A DNA stretch of 56,988 nt from Pseudomonas fluorescens (lineage in GTDB: Bacteria; Pseudomonadota; Gammaproteobacteria; Pseudomonadales; Pseudomonadaceae): assembly GCF_902497855.1 (NCBI RefSeq), contig NZ_CABVHU010000030.1, positions 1 through 56,988 on the forward strand, read 5' to 3'. This document shows, in pieces, positions 1 through 8,440 of the stretch. Position 1 is the stretch's first letter, and each line of letters begins with the position of its first letter. The notes beneath the pieces were generated by a model, which was not told the origin of the DNA, did no database searches, and saw nothing but the letters and a program-made list of their open reading frames with translations. Both the position numbers and the translations under genes were made by a program.

Positions 1-181
1 CGACAACGATCTCACTGGCAATGCCCTGCTCTTTCAAGCGTACCGCTTCTTCCACGGCGATTTCGCAGAACGGGTTCATCGACATCTTGACGTTGGCGAG
101 GTCGACGCCGGAATGGTCCGCCTTGACCCGAATTTTCACGTTGTAATCCACAACGCGTTTGATTGACACGAGGATTTTCAT
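1..181 (-). CDS. etfB: Electron transfer flavoprotein, beta subunit (N-terminal part, runs off the window)
   Basis: The first 60 residues, from MKILVSIKRVVDYNVKIRVK through MSMNPFCEIAVEEAVRLKEQG, match the strongly conserved start of EtfB. EtfB with EtfA takes electrons from acyl-CoA dehydrogenases and passes them to ETF-ubiquinone oxidoreductase. The gene lies 27 bases after the last ABC permease gene on the same strand, so it is probably co-transcribed with the importer. A second ETF next to a catabolic cluster that has its own acyl-CoA dehydrogenase (10856-12001) suggests a dedicated electron carrier. The rest of the gene, and a probable etfA, lie beyond base 1. The family call is secure; the dedicated role is inference. 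Confidence 0.9.
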   Translation of the reverse strand, partial: MKILVSIKRVVDYNVKIRVKADHSGVDLANVKMSMNPFCEIAVEEAVRLKEQGIASEIVV

Positions 182-208
182 TGCTGTTTTCCATCATTTC
201 TGGATGTA

Positions 209-1156
209 TTACTTGACGACCGGCAGCTTCGAACGGTCGATGGTGAAGGCCACGGCAATGATCAGGATCACGCCGAAGACAATCTGCTGGGCAAACACGC
301 TGATACCGACAAACGTCATGCCGATCCGCACGACGGACACCAGCAGCGCACCGATCAGCGTTCGCCAGACACTCCCGACGCCACCGGTCAATGCGGTGCC
401 GCCCACCAGTACCGCAGCGATTGCCGGCAGCAGGAATTCATTGGCCAGCGTCGGCGAACCGCTGGACAGCCGCCCGGCCATGATGATGCCGGACAACGCC
501 GCCAGGCCGGCCGAGACGGCGAAGGTCATGATTTTGATGCGGGTCACGTTGATACCCGAGGCCCAGGCCGCGGGTTCGCCAGCACCAATCGCGTTGCTGA
601 ACCGCCCGAAGGCCGTCTTGCGCTGCAGAAAAATGCACAGCATCAACACCAGGAACGCCACGCACACTTCATTGGGAATGCCGCCGGTCTGCCCGCTGAC
701 CCAACCAAACCAGGCGTCGCGTTCGGCGCCGTCGATATTGATCGTTCGGTTGTTCGACGCGAGCATGGTGATGCTGGTGACGACCCCGCCAACCGCCAGG
801 GTGACGATGAACGAGGGGAGTCGCAGCCACGTATGCAACAGTCCGCTGAGTGCCCCCGTCGCGATTCCCAGGCCGAGGCCAATGGGAAATGCCCAGAATC
901 CGTAGGCCGGCAACAGCAGCGCAACGATCACACTGGCCATGGACGCCACCGCCTGGGAAGACAGGTCGATCCCCCCTATCAGCAACACAAAGGTGATACC
1001 GGTCGCCATGACAAACAATGTCGAGGTGTCGGCAATCAGGCCGAGAACAGCGCTGGGTTGAATGAAGCCGGGGTCATACCCGGCGATCAGTGCCACCAGG
1101 ACAATCAAGGCGAACAAAGGCGCCTGGCTACGAAATCCGCTAAGTGAAATGGGCAT
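209..1156 (-). CDS. Sugar-type ABC transporter permease (RbsC family)
   Basis: A 315-residue, very hydrophobic protein of the ribose/xylose/galactose (CUT2) permease family. The family stretch GIDLSSQAVASMASVIVALL lies near residue 65, and the cytoplasmic loop GxGEPAAWASGINVTRIK with the following GGTALTGGVGS lies towards the C-terminus. It should form half of the membrane channel, paired with the second permease at 2681-3625. It begins 12 bases after the ATPase gene and is followed 27 bases later by etfB, so it is the fourth cistron of a leftward transport operon. The substrate cannot be read from the permease. RbsC-type permeases move sugars and polyols, and also unrelated small molecules such as autoinducer-2. 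Confidence 0.9.
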   Translation of the reverse strand: MPISLSGFRSQAPLFALIVLVALIAGYDPGFIQPSAVLGLIADTSTLFVMATGITFVLLIGGIDLSSQAVASMASVIVALLLPAYGFWAFPIGLGLGIATGALSGLLHTWLRLPSFIVTLAVGGVVTSITMLASNNRTINIDGAERDAWFGWVSGQTGGIPNEVCVAFLVLMLCIFLQRKTAFGRFSNAIGAGEPAAWASGINVTRIKIMTFAVSAGLAALSGIIMAGRLSSGSPTLANEFLLPAIAAVLVGGTALTGGVGSVWRTLIGALLVSVVRIGMTFVGISVFAQQIVFGVILIIAVAFTIDRSKLPVVK

Positions 1157-1168
1157 GTCTGTGCTCTC

Positions 1169-2671
1169 TCAAACCATGTGCTTGATCAGGTCTACCTGCT
1201 GCGGCTTGGCGCCGGGCAGGCAGTCGAAGGACTGTGCAACTTCACCGTCACGCATGACCAGGATCCGGTGACTCAAGCCAATCATTTCCTCCAGGGTGTC
1301 GGCGGTCAGAATCACCGAAACACCTTGGGCTGTGATTTCGCGAATCAACTGGTAAACGTCTTCCTTGGCCCCCACATCCAGTCCGCGAGTCGGGTGGTCG
1401 AGGATCAGGATCGTCGACCCGGCATTGCGCCATTTGGCCAACACCACTTTTTGCTGGTTGCCACCGCTGAGGTTGAGCAGCAAAGCATCGGGCCCGGGGG
1501 TCTTGATGCTCAGGCGCTTGATCCAGTCTTCGGCGATCGAGCGCTCCTTGCGCTCGTCGAGCAGGCCAAAGGAGGTCACTTGGCCGATGCGTGCCAAGGT
1601 CATGTTCTGCGCCACGCTGAGCATTGAAACGATGCCTTCGACTTTGCGCTCACGGGGGATGTAGCCGATTCCGGCGCGAATCGCCGGTCCCGGCCCCGCC
1701 CCATCCAGGCGACGGCCCTGCACCTGGATTTCACCGCAACTCTTGGGCATCAAACCGGCCAGCACCCGGCATAACTCTTCACGCCCGGAGCCAATGACCC
1801 CGGCAATACCCAGGATTTCACCGCGATGCAGCTCGAAGTCCACGCCGGAGAAACTGCCCTCCAGCGCCAGGTCGCGGGCCGACATCACCACGTCAGTCAA
1901 ACACGGCTGCTGAAGGGATTCGCGGTAGTACTCGGCGTGAAGCGAACGACCGACCATCAAGGTGTGCAGGCGCTCTTTCGAGGCCTCGGCCGCGGGCATC
2001 TCTGCTACCACTTCACCGTCCTTCATCACATAAACCCGATCGCTGAGGTCGAGCAACTCGTCCAGTCGATGGGACACGAAAATGAACGATGCACGGGATT
2101 TGAGTTGCCGCACCAAGCGGAACAAGGTGTCGATTTCCCGTTGTTCGAGTGCCGAAGTCGGTTCATCCAGCAGGATGACCAAATGCCCCTCCGTGCGCTC
2201 TTCCAGCGCCAGGGCCTTGGCCAGTTCAATCATCTGCCGTTGCCCGAAGCTCAACTCACTGCACAGCAGGCCCGGATCAATATCCAGATTGACTTTGGCC
2301 AACTGCAGGCGTGCTGCACGGTGCAGTTTTTTCCAGTTCAAACAACCGAAGCGCGAGAACTCGTCCTCGCGGCCCATGAACAGGTTTTCAGCCACCGACA
2401 GGTTGAGCAGGATCGATTGCTCCTGATACACCATCGCAATGCCGTTCGCCGTTGCGCCACGCGGCCCGTCCAGCACGATCGGCGAACCGTCCAGCTCCAG
2501 GTGACCTTCGTCCGGTTGGTAGACACCGGTCAGGATCTTCATCAGCGTCGATTTGCCGGCACCGTTTTCACCGATCAACCCCACCACTTCGTGCTTGCGC
2601 ACTTCAAGCGAGATGTTCTTCAGCACCGTGATGCCGTTAAACCGTTTACACACATTATTGAGCGTGAGCAT
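1169..2671 (-). CDS. Sugar-type ABC transporter ATP-binding protein (RbsA/MglA family, two ATPase domains)
   Basis: At 500 residues it has the length of RbsA/MglA proteins, which fuse two nucleotide-binding domains. Domain 1 has Walker A GENGAGKST at about residues 34-42, signature LSFGQRQM near 140 and Walker B VILLDEPTSALE. Domain 2 has the degenerate Walker A GVIGSGREEL near 290, usual for this family, signature LSGGNQQKV near 400 and ILDHPTRGLDVG. It powers import through the two permeases on either side. The gene starts 9 bases after the preceding permease stop and ends 12 bases before the next start, a typical compact operon. It reads intact, with all motifs expected of a working pump. 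Confidence 0.94.
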   Translation of the reverse strand: MLTLNNVCKRFNGITVLKNISLEVRKHEVVGLIGENGAGKSTLMKILTGVYQPDEGHLELDGSPIVLDGPRGATANGIAMVYQEQSILLNLSVAENLFMGREDEFSRFGCLNWKKLHRAARLQLAKVNLDIDPGLLCSELSFGQRQMIELAKALALEERTEGHLVILLDEPTSALEQREIDTLFRLVRQLKSRASFIFVSHRLDELLDLSDRVYVMKDGEVVAEMPAAEASKERLHTLMVGRSLHAEYYRESLQQPCLTDVVMSARDLALEGSFSGVDFELHRGEILGIAGVIGSGREELCRVLAGLMPKSCGEIQVQGRRLDGAGPGPAIRAGIGYIPRERKVEGIVSMLSVAQNMTLARIGQVTSFGLLDERKERSIAEDWIKRLSIKTPGPDALLLNLSGGNQQKVVLAKWRNAGSTILILDHPTRGLDVGAKEDVYQLIREITAQGVSVILTADTLEEMIGLSHRILVMRDGEVAQSFDCLPGAKPQQVDLIKHMV

Positions 2672-2680
2672 GGGGCCTCC

Positions 2681-3625
2681 TCACTTGACGATCCGTGCTT
2701 TCGCACGGTCGAGGGCAATGGCGACAGCCGTGATAATCAACACGCCCTGCACACCTTGCTGGACGTAAGGCGCGACGCCCATCAGCACCATGCCGTTGCT
2801 GACCACCACCACGATCAAGACACCCAGCAAGGTTCCCAACGGGCTGCCATTGCCACCCGCCAGTGAGGCGCCGCCGACGACGATCGCAGTGATCGCCGTG
2901 AACAGTTGGCCTTGCGCAATCAACGCATGCCCTTGCCCGAACTGGGCAACGGCGAGGATGGCCGCGAGCCCGTAGAAGGCACCGGCCAAGGCAAAAACAG
3001 TGATTCGCGTGCGGTTGACGTTAACCCCGTTGAGTCGCGCCAGGTCTTCCCCGCCGCCAATGGCCAACGCGTGACGGCCCAATACGGTGTGCCGGGAAAC
3101 GAAGTGCGCGACGCCCAGCGCCAGCACCACGATCCACACCGATAACGGCAAGCCCATCAAACGATGCAGGGCAATCGCACGGATATTCATGTCGAGTACC
3201 CGCACGGTGTTGCCTTCCAGTAGCGCCGTGGCCAGGCCAATACCGACGAAGCCGACGCCCAGGGTAGCCATGAACGAGGGGATTCGCAGTTTGACCTGTA
3301 ACAGCCCGTTGATAAGACCGGTCAAGGCACCGACCAGGATCGCCAGCGGCAGCGCCCAGAAGCCAATCGCGTGACTATTGAGGTTGTTGCCGATCAGCAA
3401 GGCGAGACAGACCGCCGAGACCGCAACGACCCCTTCGACGGACAGATCGATACTGCCCATTTGAATGACAAACATCCCACCCAACGCCATCAGCAGCGGG
3501 ATTGAAGAGGTGGTGGCGATTCGCGCCAGGTTCATCGGGTCAAAGAAATTGGGATTGACCGAACCAATGATCAGGCCGATGAGCAGCAGGACAATAAGCG
3601 ATGAAAACCGTCGCAGGCGGACCAT
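2681..3625 (-). CDS. Sugar-type ABC transporter permease (RbsC family)
   Basis: A 314-residue polytopic CUT2 permease with the family stretch MGSIDLSVEGVVAVSAVCLA and, further on, GGGEDLARLNGVNVNRTR and GGASLAGGNGSP. The reading frame is open 22 codons further upstream, but I place the start at MVRLRRFSSL because a GGAG ribosome site lies just before it and the upstream residues run into a terminator-like hairpin. It differs clearly from the second permease (209-1156), so the channel is probably a heterodimer. It follows the binding-protein gene after 86 bases that hold a strong hairpin, which would set its expression below that of the binding protein. Confidence 0.9.
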   Translation of the reverse strand: MVRLRRFSSLIVLLLIGLIIGSVNPNFFDPMNLARIATTSSIPLLMALGGMFVIQMGSIDLSVEGVVAVSAVCLALLIGNNLNSHAIGFWALPLAILVGALTGLINGLLQVKLRIPSFMATLGVGFVGIGLATALLEGNTVRVLDMNIRAIALHRLMGLPLSVWIVVLALGVAHFVSRHTVLGRHALAIGGGEDLARLNGVNVNRTRITVFALAGAFYGLAAILAVAQFGQGHALIAQGQLFTAITAIVVGGASLAGGNGSPLGTLLGVLIVVVVSNGMVLMGVAPYVQQGVQGVLIITAVAIALDRAKARIVK

Positions 3626-3650
3626 GACGATAACTCCATAAACAGACATG

Positions 3651-3673
3651 AAAAACGGCCCCCCGCAGGGGGC
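3651..3673 (-). terminator. Intrinsic terminator-like hairpin between binding protein and permease genes
   Basis: On the minus strand a GCCCCC/GGGGGC stem with a four-base loop is followed by CG and five T. It lies between the stop of the binding-protein gene and the first permease. Partial termination here would give more binding protein than membrane components, a known pattern in ABC import operons. Confidence 0.7.
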
Positions 3674-3711
3674 GAGGGGCTGCAGGAACAAGCAGGACCG
3701 TGACTGGACGA

Positions 3712-4818
3712 TTACGAGTTGTAGCGGATGGGCCCGGCGACTCGTCCCCAGAAATCGGTGACATCGACCGCCGGCGTCGCTTTCACGCTGGTCGCGTAAA
3801 ACGCCTCGACGTTATTCTTCGTAATCAACTGCGGACGAACATAGAACTCGCGATGCTCGTGAGGCTCTTTGGCCGGATCCAGTCGACCGGTCTTGGCCGC
3901 ATGGGCCAGGGCCAGCCCCATGCTGCCGAGCCAGTACGGGTCCAGGCTGGAGGTTGCGATGTATTCACCGGTACGAATGGCTTCTATGGCCTGTTCGATG
4001 GCATCGATCCCGACCACCGGAATCGCCCCGGCCAACCCTTCGCCGCGCAACGCCTCAAGCGCGCCCATGCCCATGTCGTCATTGGCGCACCAGATACCTT
4101 TGATCTCGCTGCCAAAACGCGTCAGCCACGACTGTACGATCGGGAACGCCTTGTTGGCGCTCCAGTCGGCCGCCTGGAAATCCAGCAGCTTGATGTCCGG
4201 GTATTTTTTCAAGGCGGCGTCGAGACCGCTGCGGCGGCCGATCGAGGCCACGTTACTGAAGATACCGCCCAACGCGACGATGCCGCCCTTGCCCCCCATC
4301 GCCTCGAACAGCTCGGTGGCCACCGCTTCACCCACGGCTTCGCCATCCTCGGCAATGTGTGCCACCCAATACGGGCTGTAATCCCAGGGATGCATGTCAT
4401 CCGGTTTGTTCCAGATGGTCGTGACGTAGACGCCGGCCTTGACGCATTGCTCGATGATGACCCGGGCGTCGGCGGAATCGTTCGGTTCGACGTTGAGGAT
4501 GAGGTTGCCGTCAGTCTTGGCGATCAACGCGCGAATGTCGGCGATGCCCTTCTGGCTGTTGCCTTCGGTGACCAGCGGGGAATACGGCAGCTGCTGACTG
4601 GCGGCATAGGTTTCACCGCCCCGATTGAAAGTCGCGTGGTAGGGGTTGGTCAGTGAACGGAAGGAGTTGGAAAAAGTCAGCGTCGTCCGGGCCCACAGCA
4701 GTGTGGGAAACAAGCCCGCCACCGCGCCCACTCCAGCCAGGCTGGCGGCTCCGATCAGCAGCTTGCGACGGCTCAATTCCAGGAGCCGGGCTGGATCATT
4801 TTCATTGTTGTTATTCAT
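3712..4818 (-). CDS. Periplasmic sugar-type substrate-binding protein, probable Tat export
   Basis: A 368-residue periplasmic-binding-protein type 1 (RbsB-like) receptor. The N-terminus is MNNNNENDPARLLELSRRKL: a hydrophilic stretch, a twin-arginine motif SRRKLLIG at residues 16-23, then a hydrophobic core ending near TLLWA, so export by the Tat route is likely. The mature part has the pattern of this fold, with NILNVEPNDS-like and GIWCANDDMGMGALEAL segments and GIDAIEQAIEAIRTGEY near the ligand hinge. A GGAGGT ribosome site precedes the ATG. The four Asn codons create an AACAACAA motif on the start site, a probable Hfq/Crc target. It is the first gene of the importer operon, behind an 18-bp operator. 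The ligand is unknown. Confidence 0.9.
   Translation of the reverse strand: MNNNNENDPARLLELSRRKLLIGAASLAGVGAVAGLFPTLLWARTTLTFSNSFRSLTNPYHATFNRGGETYAASQQLPYSPLVTEGNSQKGIADIRALIAKTDGNLILNVEPNDSADARVIIEQCVKAGVYVTTIWNKPDDMHPWDYSPYWVAHIAEDGEAVGEAVATELFEAMGGKGGIVALGGIFSNVASIGRRSGLDAALKKYPDIKLLDFQAADWSANKAFPIVQSWLTRFGSEIKGIWCANDDMGMGALEALRGEGLAGAIPVVGIDAIEQAIEAIRTGEYIATSSLDPYWLGSMGLALAHAAKTGRLDPAKEPHEHREFYVRPQLITKNNVEAFYATSVKATPAVDVTDFWGRVAGPIRYNS
4805..4812 (-). promoter_or_regulatory. Hfq/Crc-type CA motif AACAACAA in the start region of the binding protein gene
   Basis: AACAACAA fits AAnAAnAA, the motif bound by Hfq with Crc in pseudomonads to block translation of catabolic mRNAs. It covers codons 3-5 and explains the odd run of Asn residues. 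Its function here is inferred. Confidence 0.55.
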
Positions 4819-4870
4819 GTGACCTCCGGGTGCGCCGCACCGGGTGATTAGCGCTTTATTGTATTTTTAG

Positions 4871-4888
4871 TAACCAACTAGTTATTTA
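4871..4888 (-). promoter_or_regulatory. Operator site 1 of the catabolic regulon
   Basis: TAACCAACTAGTTATTTA lies about 53 bases before the binding-protein start. It contains the perfect palindrome AACTAGTT with flanking TAA/TTA arms. It differs at only 3 of 18 bases from the site at 8295-8312 and at 2 of 18 from the reverse complement of the site at 10751-10768. It is the probable operator for the TetR protein encoded at 8441-9097. Confidence 0.75.
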
Positions 4889-5011
4889 TAAAACTATTGC
4901 AGCGAGGATGCAATCCTTAGCGATTGCGGGGGGAAAAAAATCTACGGATGGTCGAACGGAATCAAGTTCCTGCGCATCGAAAACAGCGTTCGATGCACAG
5001 GAGCCCGCGCC

Positions 5012-6664
5012 TTATACCCTTTGATCCCGGGACTGACGGCCGACCCTGACCTGCACCTCGGAAGGCGCCAGCGTACGCCCCAGCAACAGGTCGGCGCCCT
5101 TTTCGGCAATCATGATAGAAGGTGCGTTGGTGTTGGCGCTGATCAGGCGCGGCATCACCGAAGAGTCGATCACGCGCAGGCGCTGTACACCATGCACCCG
5201 CAGTTGCGGGTCGACCACCGCCATGTCGTCGACCCCCATCTTGCAGGTGCCGACCGGGTGATAACCGGTGCGCCCACAGCGTCGTGCATAGTCTTCATAG
5301 TCCGCTTGGGTGCGTACGCTGCTGCCGGGGAAATGCTCGGACTTGAGGTAGCGACTCAGCGAATGCTGCGCCATGATTTCACGGCTGAGCTTGATGCCCT
5401 CGACCGAAACATGCAGGTCATATGGGTCGCTGATGTAGTGGGGGTCAATCGACGGTGGTTGCAGCGGATCGGCGCTGCGCAACCTGACACTGCCGCGACT
5501 TCGAGGACGCAGGAAGTAGGAATTGAGCGTACAGCCGGAACCTGATGGAACCGGCGGGATACCGGCCTCGACACCCGCCCCCGGCAAAAAGTGAAACTGC
5601 AGGTCGGGCGTGCTGGAGCGCGAGTCGCCATACCAGAAAGCGCCCGCCTCAGCGATGTTGGAAGTCACGGGGCCTTTGTTGAACAGCTTATATTCCAGCC
5701 CGGCCATCAGCATCATGTGCGGTTTGGCGTACTTGTCCAGGCTTTGCGAGCCGTTGAGTTCGTACACGATATCGATGTCGAAATGGTCTTGCAGGTTTTG
5801 CCCTACACCCGGTAAATCCTGCTGCACGGCAAGGCCCAGGCTGGCCAGTTCCTGAGCCGGGCCGATCCCTGACAGCATCAGGATTTTCGGTGAGCCGATA
5901 GCGCCCGCGGCGACCACCACTTCGCGCTCGGCCGCGGCGAACTTCACCTCCCGTGAACCACTGCCCTGAACATACTCCACGCCGGTGGCCTGACCGTTTT
6001 CGATGCGAATCCGCGTGACCAGGCATTCGGTCTGGATGGTCAGGTTGGGTCGATTGCGAATCTTGCTCAAATAGCCTTGCGCCGCGCTGCAACGGCGCCC
6101 GCCGCGTTGCGTGACTTGATAGGTGCCGCAGCCTTCTTGCCGGGCGCCATTGAAGTCGGCGTTATACGGGATACCGGCCTCCTGGGCAGACCGCACAAAC
6201 GCCTTCGTCAGCTCGTTGACCGTGATCAGATCGGAGACTCCCAGGGGCCCTTCGGTGCCATGGTACTCATTGGAGAACCGCTCATTGTCCTCGGCCCTTC
6301 GAAAATACGGCAACACATCGCGGTAAGACCAGCCGCGACAGCCCTCCTCCTGCTCCCAATCGTCGTAGTCCTTGGCGTTGCCTCGGGTATAGACCATCGC
6401 GTTGATCGAGCCACCGCCGCCCAGGACCCGACCCTGGGGAAACAGGATCGAGCGATTCTGGATATCGCCCTGCGCCACCGTGTCATAGCCCCAGGTCAGG
6501 GGACCGCCGGTCATCTTGAAAAAGCCGACCGGCATATGAATGTAAGGGTTGGTGTCGGCAGGCCCGGCTTCGAGCAGCAGTACTCGGACATCCGCCGGCT
6601 CGCTCAGCCGCGCGGCCAGTACGCAACCGGCCGAACCACCGCCGATAATGACGAAATCGTACAT
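5012..6664 (-). CDS. GMC-family FAD-dependent alcohol oxidoreductase (choline dehydrogenase-like)
   Basis: A 550-residue GMC flavoprotein. The FAD-binding Rossmann motif is MYDFVIIGGGSAGCVLAARL at the N-terminus. GMC signature 1 is GRVLGGGGSINAMVYTRG near residue 85 and signature 2 is GAIGSPKILMLSGIGP near 265. The active-site pair is the His of GYHPVGTCKMG and the Asn of NTNAPSIMIAEK near the C-terminus. The frame is open further upstream into the neighbouring gene, but GGAG just before MYDF fixes the start. Such enzymes oxidise primary alcohols and pass electrons to the respiratory chain. It sits 37 bases after an aldehyde dehydrogenase gene, so alcohol to aldehyde to acid is the likely sequence. 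Similarity to choline dehydrogenase does not prove a choline substrate. Confidence 0.92.
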   Translation of the reverse strand: MYDFVIIGGGSAGCVLAARLSEPADVRVLLLEAGPADTNPYIHMPVGFFKMTGGPLTWGYDTVAQGDIQNRSILFPQGRVLGGGGSINAMVYTRGNAKDYDDWEQEEGCRGWSYRDVLPYFRRAEDNERFSNEYHGTEGPLGVSDLITVNELTKAFVRSAQEAGIPYNADFNGARQEGCGTYQVTQRGGRRCSAAQGYLSKIRNRPNLTIQTECLVTRIRIENGQATGVEYVQGSGSREVKFAAAEREVVVAAGAIGSPKILMLSGIGPAQELASLGLAVQQDLPGVGQNLQDHFDIDIVYELNGSQSLDKYAKPHMMLMAGLEYKLFNKGPVTSNIAEAGAFWYGDSRSSTPDLQFHFLPGAGVEAGIPPVPSGSGCTLNSYFLRPRSRGSVRLRSADPLQPPSIDPHYISDPYDLHVSVEGIKLSREIMAQHSLSRYLKSEHFPGSSVRTQADYEDYARRCGRTGYHPVGTCKMGVDDMAVVDPQLRVHGVQRLRVIDSSVMPRLISANTNAPSIMIAEKGADLLLGRTLAPSEVQVRVGRQSRDQRV

Positions 6665-6701
6665 TTTGTTGTCTCCAGTCTTATTTTTGTACTGACAGAG
6701 T

Positions 6702-8213
6702 TCAGGCTTCAACCCAGCGGGGACGCTCACCCAGCTGCACGTGGACAGACTTGAGTTCAGTGTATTCCTCAACCCCGTAGCGACCGGTTTCCCGTCCGAT
6801 ACCCGATTGCTTGAAGCCGCCGGAAGGCAATTCCGGACCGCCGGCAATGGTGGTATTGACCCACACCCGTCCGGCCTTGATTTGCCGCATCGCTTGCAAT
6901 GAGGTTTGCAGGTCACGACTCCAGATGCTCGCGGCCAGGCCGAACGGGGTGTCGTTGGCCAGGCGCATGGCCTCGTCGAAATCGTCAAACGCGGTGATGG
7001 TCAATACCGGGCCAAAGATCTCTTCCCGGGCGATGACCATCTGCGCAGTCACCTGGCTGAAGACCGTCGGTTGCAGATAAAGCCCTTGCGCGGAGTCGAT
7101 CCGGCTACCGCCATGAACCAGTTCGGCCCCCTCTTTGCGGCCTTGCTCGATGTAACCCAGGATGCGCTCCAGATGACGTTGCTCGGTGATAGAACCGACC
7201 TGCGTCGACTCTTCCAGCGGGTCGCCGATCCGGACTTTTTCGATCAGCGCCACTATTTTTTCGGTCAATTGCTGTTCGACGCTGCGATGCACCACCAAGC
7301 GGCTGCCACTGACGCAGCACTGCCCGGCGTTGAAGCAAATGCCGAAGACAATCGCATCGGCTGCGGCATCCAGATCAGCGTCGGCGAAGACGATCTGCGG
7401 ATTTTTGCCGCCCAATTCCAGGCCGATTTTCTTCATGTTGCCGGCAGCGGCGGCCATGGTCAGGCGACCGACTTCAGTGGAACCGGTGAACGACACCATG
7501 TCGATGTCCGCATGTTCGGAAATGGCCTGGCCCACCACCGACCCCGGCCCCGTCAGGATATTCACCACGCCGTCGGGCAAGCCGGCCTGTTTCAACAGCC
7601 CGGCCAGCATCAAGGTGGTGCCGGACGTCAGCTCGCTGGGTTTTACCACCACGGTGCAGCCCGAGGCGAGGATGAAGGGCAAACGTTCTGCGAGGATGAA
7701 AAACGGAAAGTTCCACGGTGTAATCAGGCCCACCACACCGACGGGTTCGCGCGTCACCAGCCCGAGCATGGTGTCGCCCAGGTTGTTGAACGAGTCGCCG
7801 TGCAGCGCCCTGGCTTGCCCGGCGGCATATTCCCAGATACCCGCGGCAGCGAGCACTTCACCACGGGACTGATTGATCGGCTTTCCGGTCTCGAGGGTTT
7901 CGCACAGCGCCAGTTCTTCGCTGTTCTGACGAATCAATGCGGCAGTCTGCAGCAACACTGTGGCACGCAAGTCCGCCGCGGATCTGGCCCATGGTCCGTG
8001 ATCGAAAGCCCGCCGAGCCGCCGCCACCGCCTGATCGACATCCGCCACGCCCCCCGATGGATAGACGCTGACCGGCACATTGTGCGCAGGGCTGAGGCGC
8101 GTCACCTGCTTGAGCGCCGAACCCTGGGTCCATTGCCCGTCGATGAACATGTCGAAGCGTCGCGGCTGCGTTGGCAGTTGATGGGGCCGGGTGGTGCCAT
8201 TGTTGTTATTCAC
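6702..8213 (-). CDS. NAD(P)-dependent aldehyde dehydrogenase
   Basis: A 503-residue member of the ALDH superfamily with TPWNFPFFILAERLPFILA, the cofactor-binding FTGSTEVGR, catalytic Glu in LELGGKNPQIV and nucleophilic Cys in FNAGQCCVSGS. I choose a GTG start at 8213, because AGAGGA lies at ribosome-site distance and the protein then begins MNNNNGTTRP, echoing the binding protein; the frame is open 16 codons further. It should oxidise the aldehyde made by the adjacent GMC enzyme, with which it forms a two-gene leftward operon behind operator site 2. The aldehyde specificity cannot be told. Confidence 0.93.
   Translation of the reverse strand: MNNNNGTTRPHQLPTQPRRFDMFIDGQWTQGSALKQVTRLSPAHNVPVSVYPSGGVADVDQAVAAARRAFDHGPWARSAADLRATVLLQTAALIRQNSEELALCETLETGKPINQSRGEVLAAAGIWEYAAGQARALHGDSFNNLGDTMLGLVTREPVGVVGLITPWNFPFFILAERLPFILASGCTVVVKPSELTSGTTLMLAGLLKQAGLPDGVVNILTGPGSVVGQAISEHADIDMVSFTGSTEVGRLTMAAAAGNMKKIGLELGGKNPQIVFADADLDAAADAIVFGICFNAGQCCVSGSRLVVHRSVEQQLTEKIVALIEKVRIGDPLEESTQVGSITEQRHLERILGYIEQGRKEGAELVHGGSRIDSAQGLYLQPTVFSQVTAQMVIAREEIFGPVLTITAFDDFDEAMRLANDTPFGLAASIWSRDLQTSLQAMRQIKAGRVWVNTTIAGGPELPSGGFKQSGIGRETGRYGVEEYTELKSVHVQLGERPRWVEA
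8200..8207 (-). promoter_or_regulatory. Hfq/Crc-type CA motif AACAACAA at the aldehyde dehydrogenase start
   Basis: AACAACAA fits AAnAAnAA and covers codons 3-5 of the chosen GTG start. It is the same arrangement and the same Asn run as in the binding-protein gene, which also supports the GTG start. Confidence 0.55.
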
Positions 8214-8294
8214 AAAAAACGTCCTCTGCACAGCGTTCGATTCAGGCGGCCCATGCTCCAATTCGGAGAAAATGGGCTGCCAGCCAAAGATATA

Positions 8295-8312
8295 TAACTA
8301 ACCAGTTGTTTA
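8295..8312 (-). promoter_or_regulatory. Operator site 2 of the catabolic regulon
   Basis: TAACTAACCAGTTGTTTA lies in the divergent region between the aldehyde dehydrogenase (leftward) and the TetR regulator (rightward). It matches sites 1 and 3 at 15 and 14 of 18 bases in the best orientation. It could control both directions, giving autoregulation of the TetR gene. Confidence 0.75.
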
Positions 8313-8440
8313 CATGCAAGCCTCAGGCTAAGCTTTATTTGTCAGCCGGGTGCCCCACGGCTAAGCTCATCGCCCTTATCGCTGTGCCAATCCCTATCAG
8401 CGTATGAGGAACAGTACCTATGCTCTGGAGAGCGTTTTAA

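Noticed and set aside
6906..8297. A 463-codon open frame on the plus strand opposite the aldehyde dehydrogenase gene
   Set aside because: It is a shadow of an ALDH gene with all catalytic residues; the product is unlike any family known to me.
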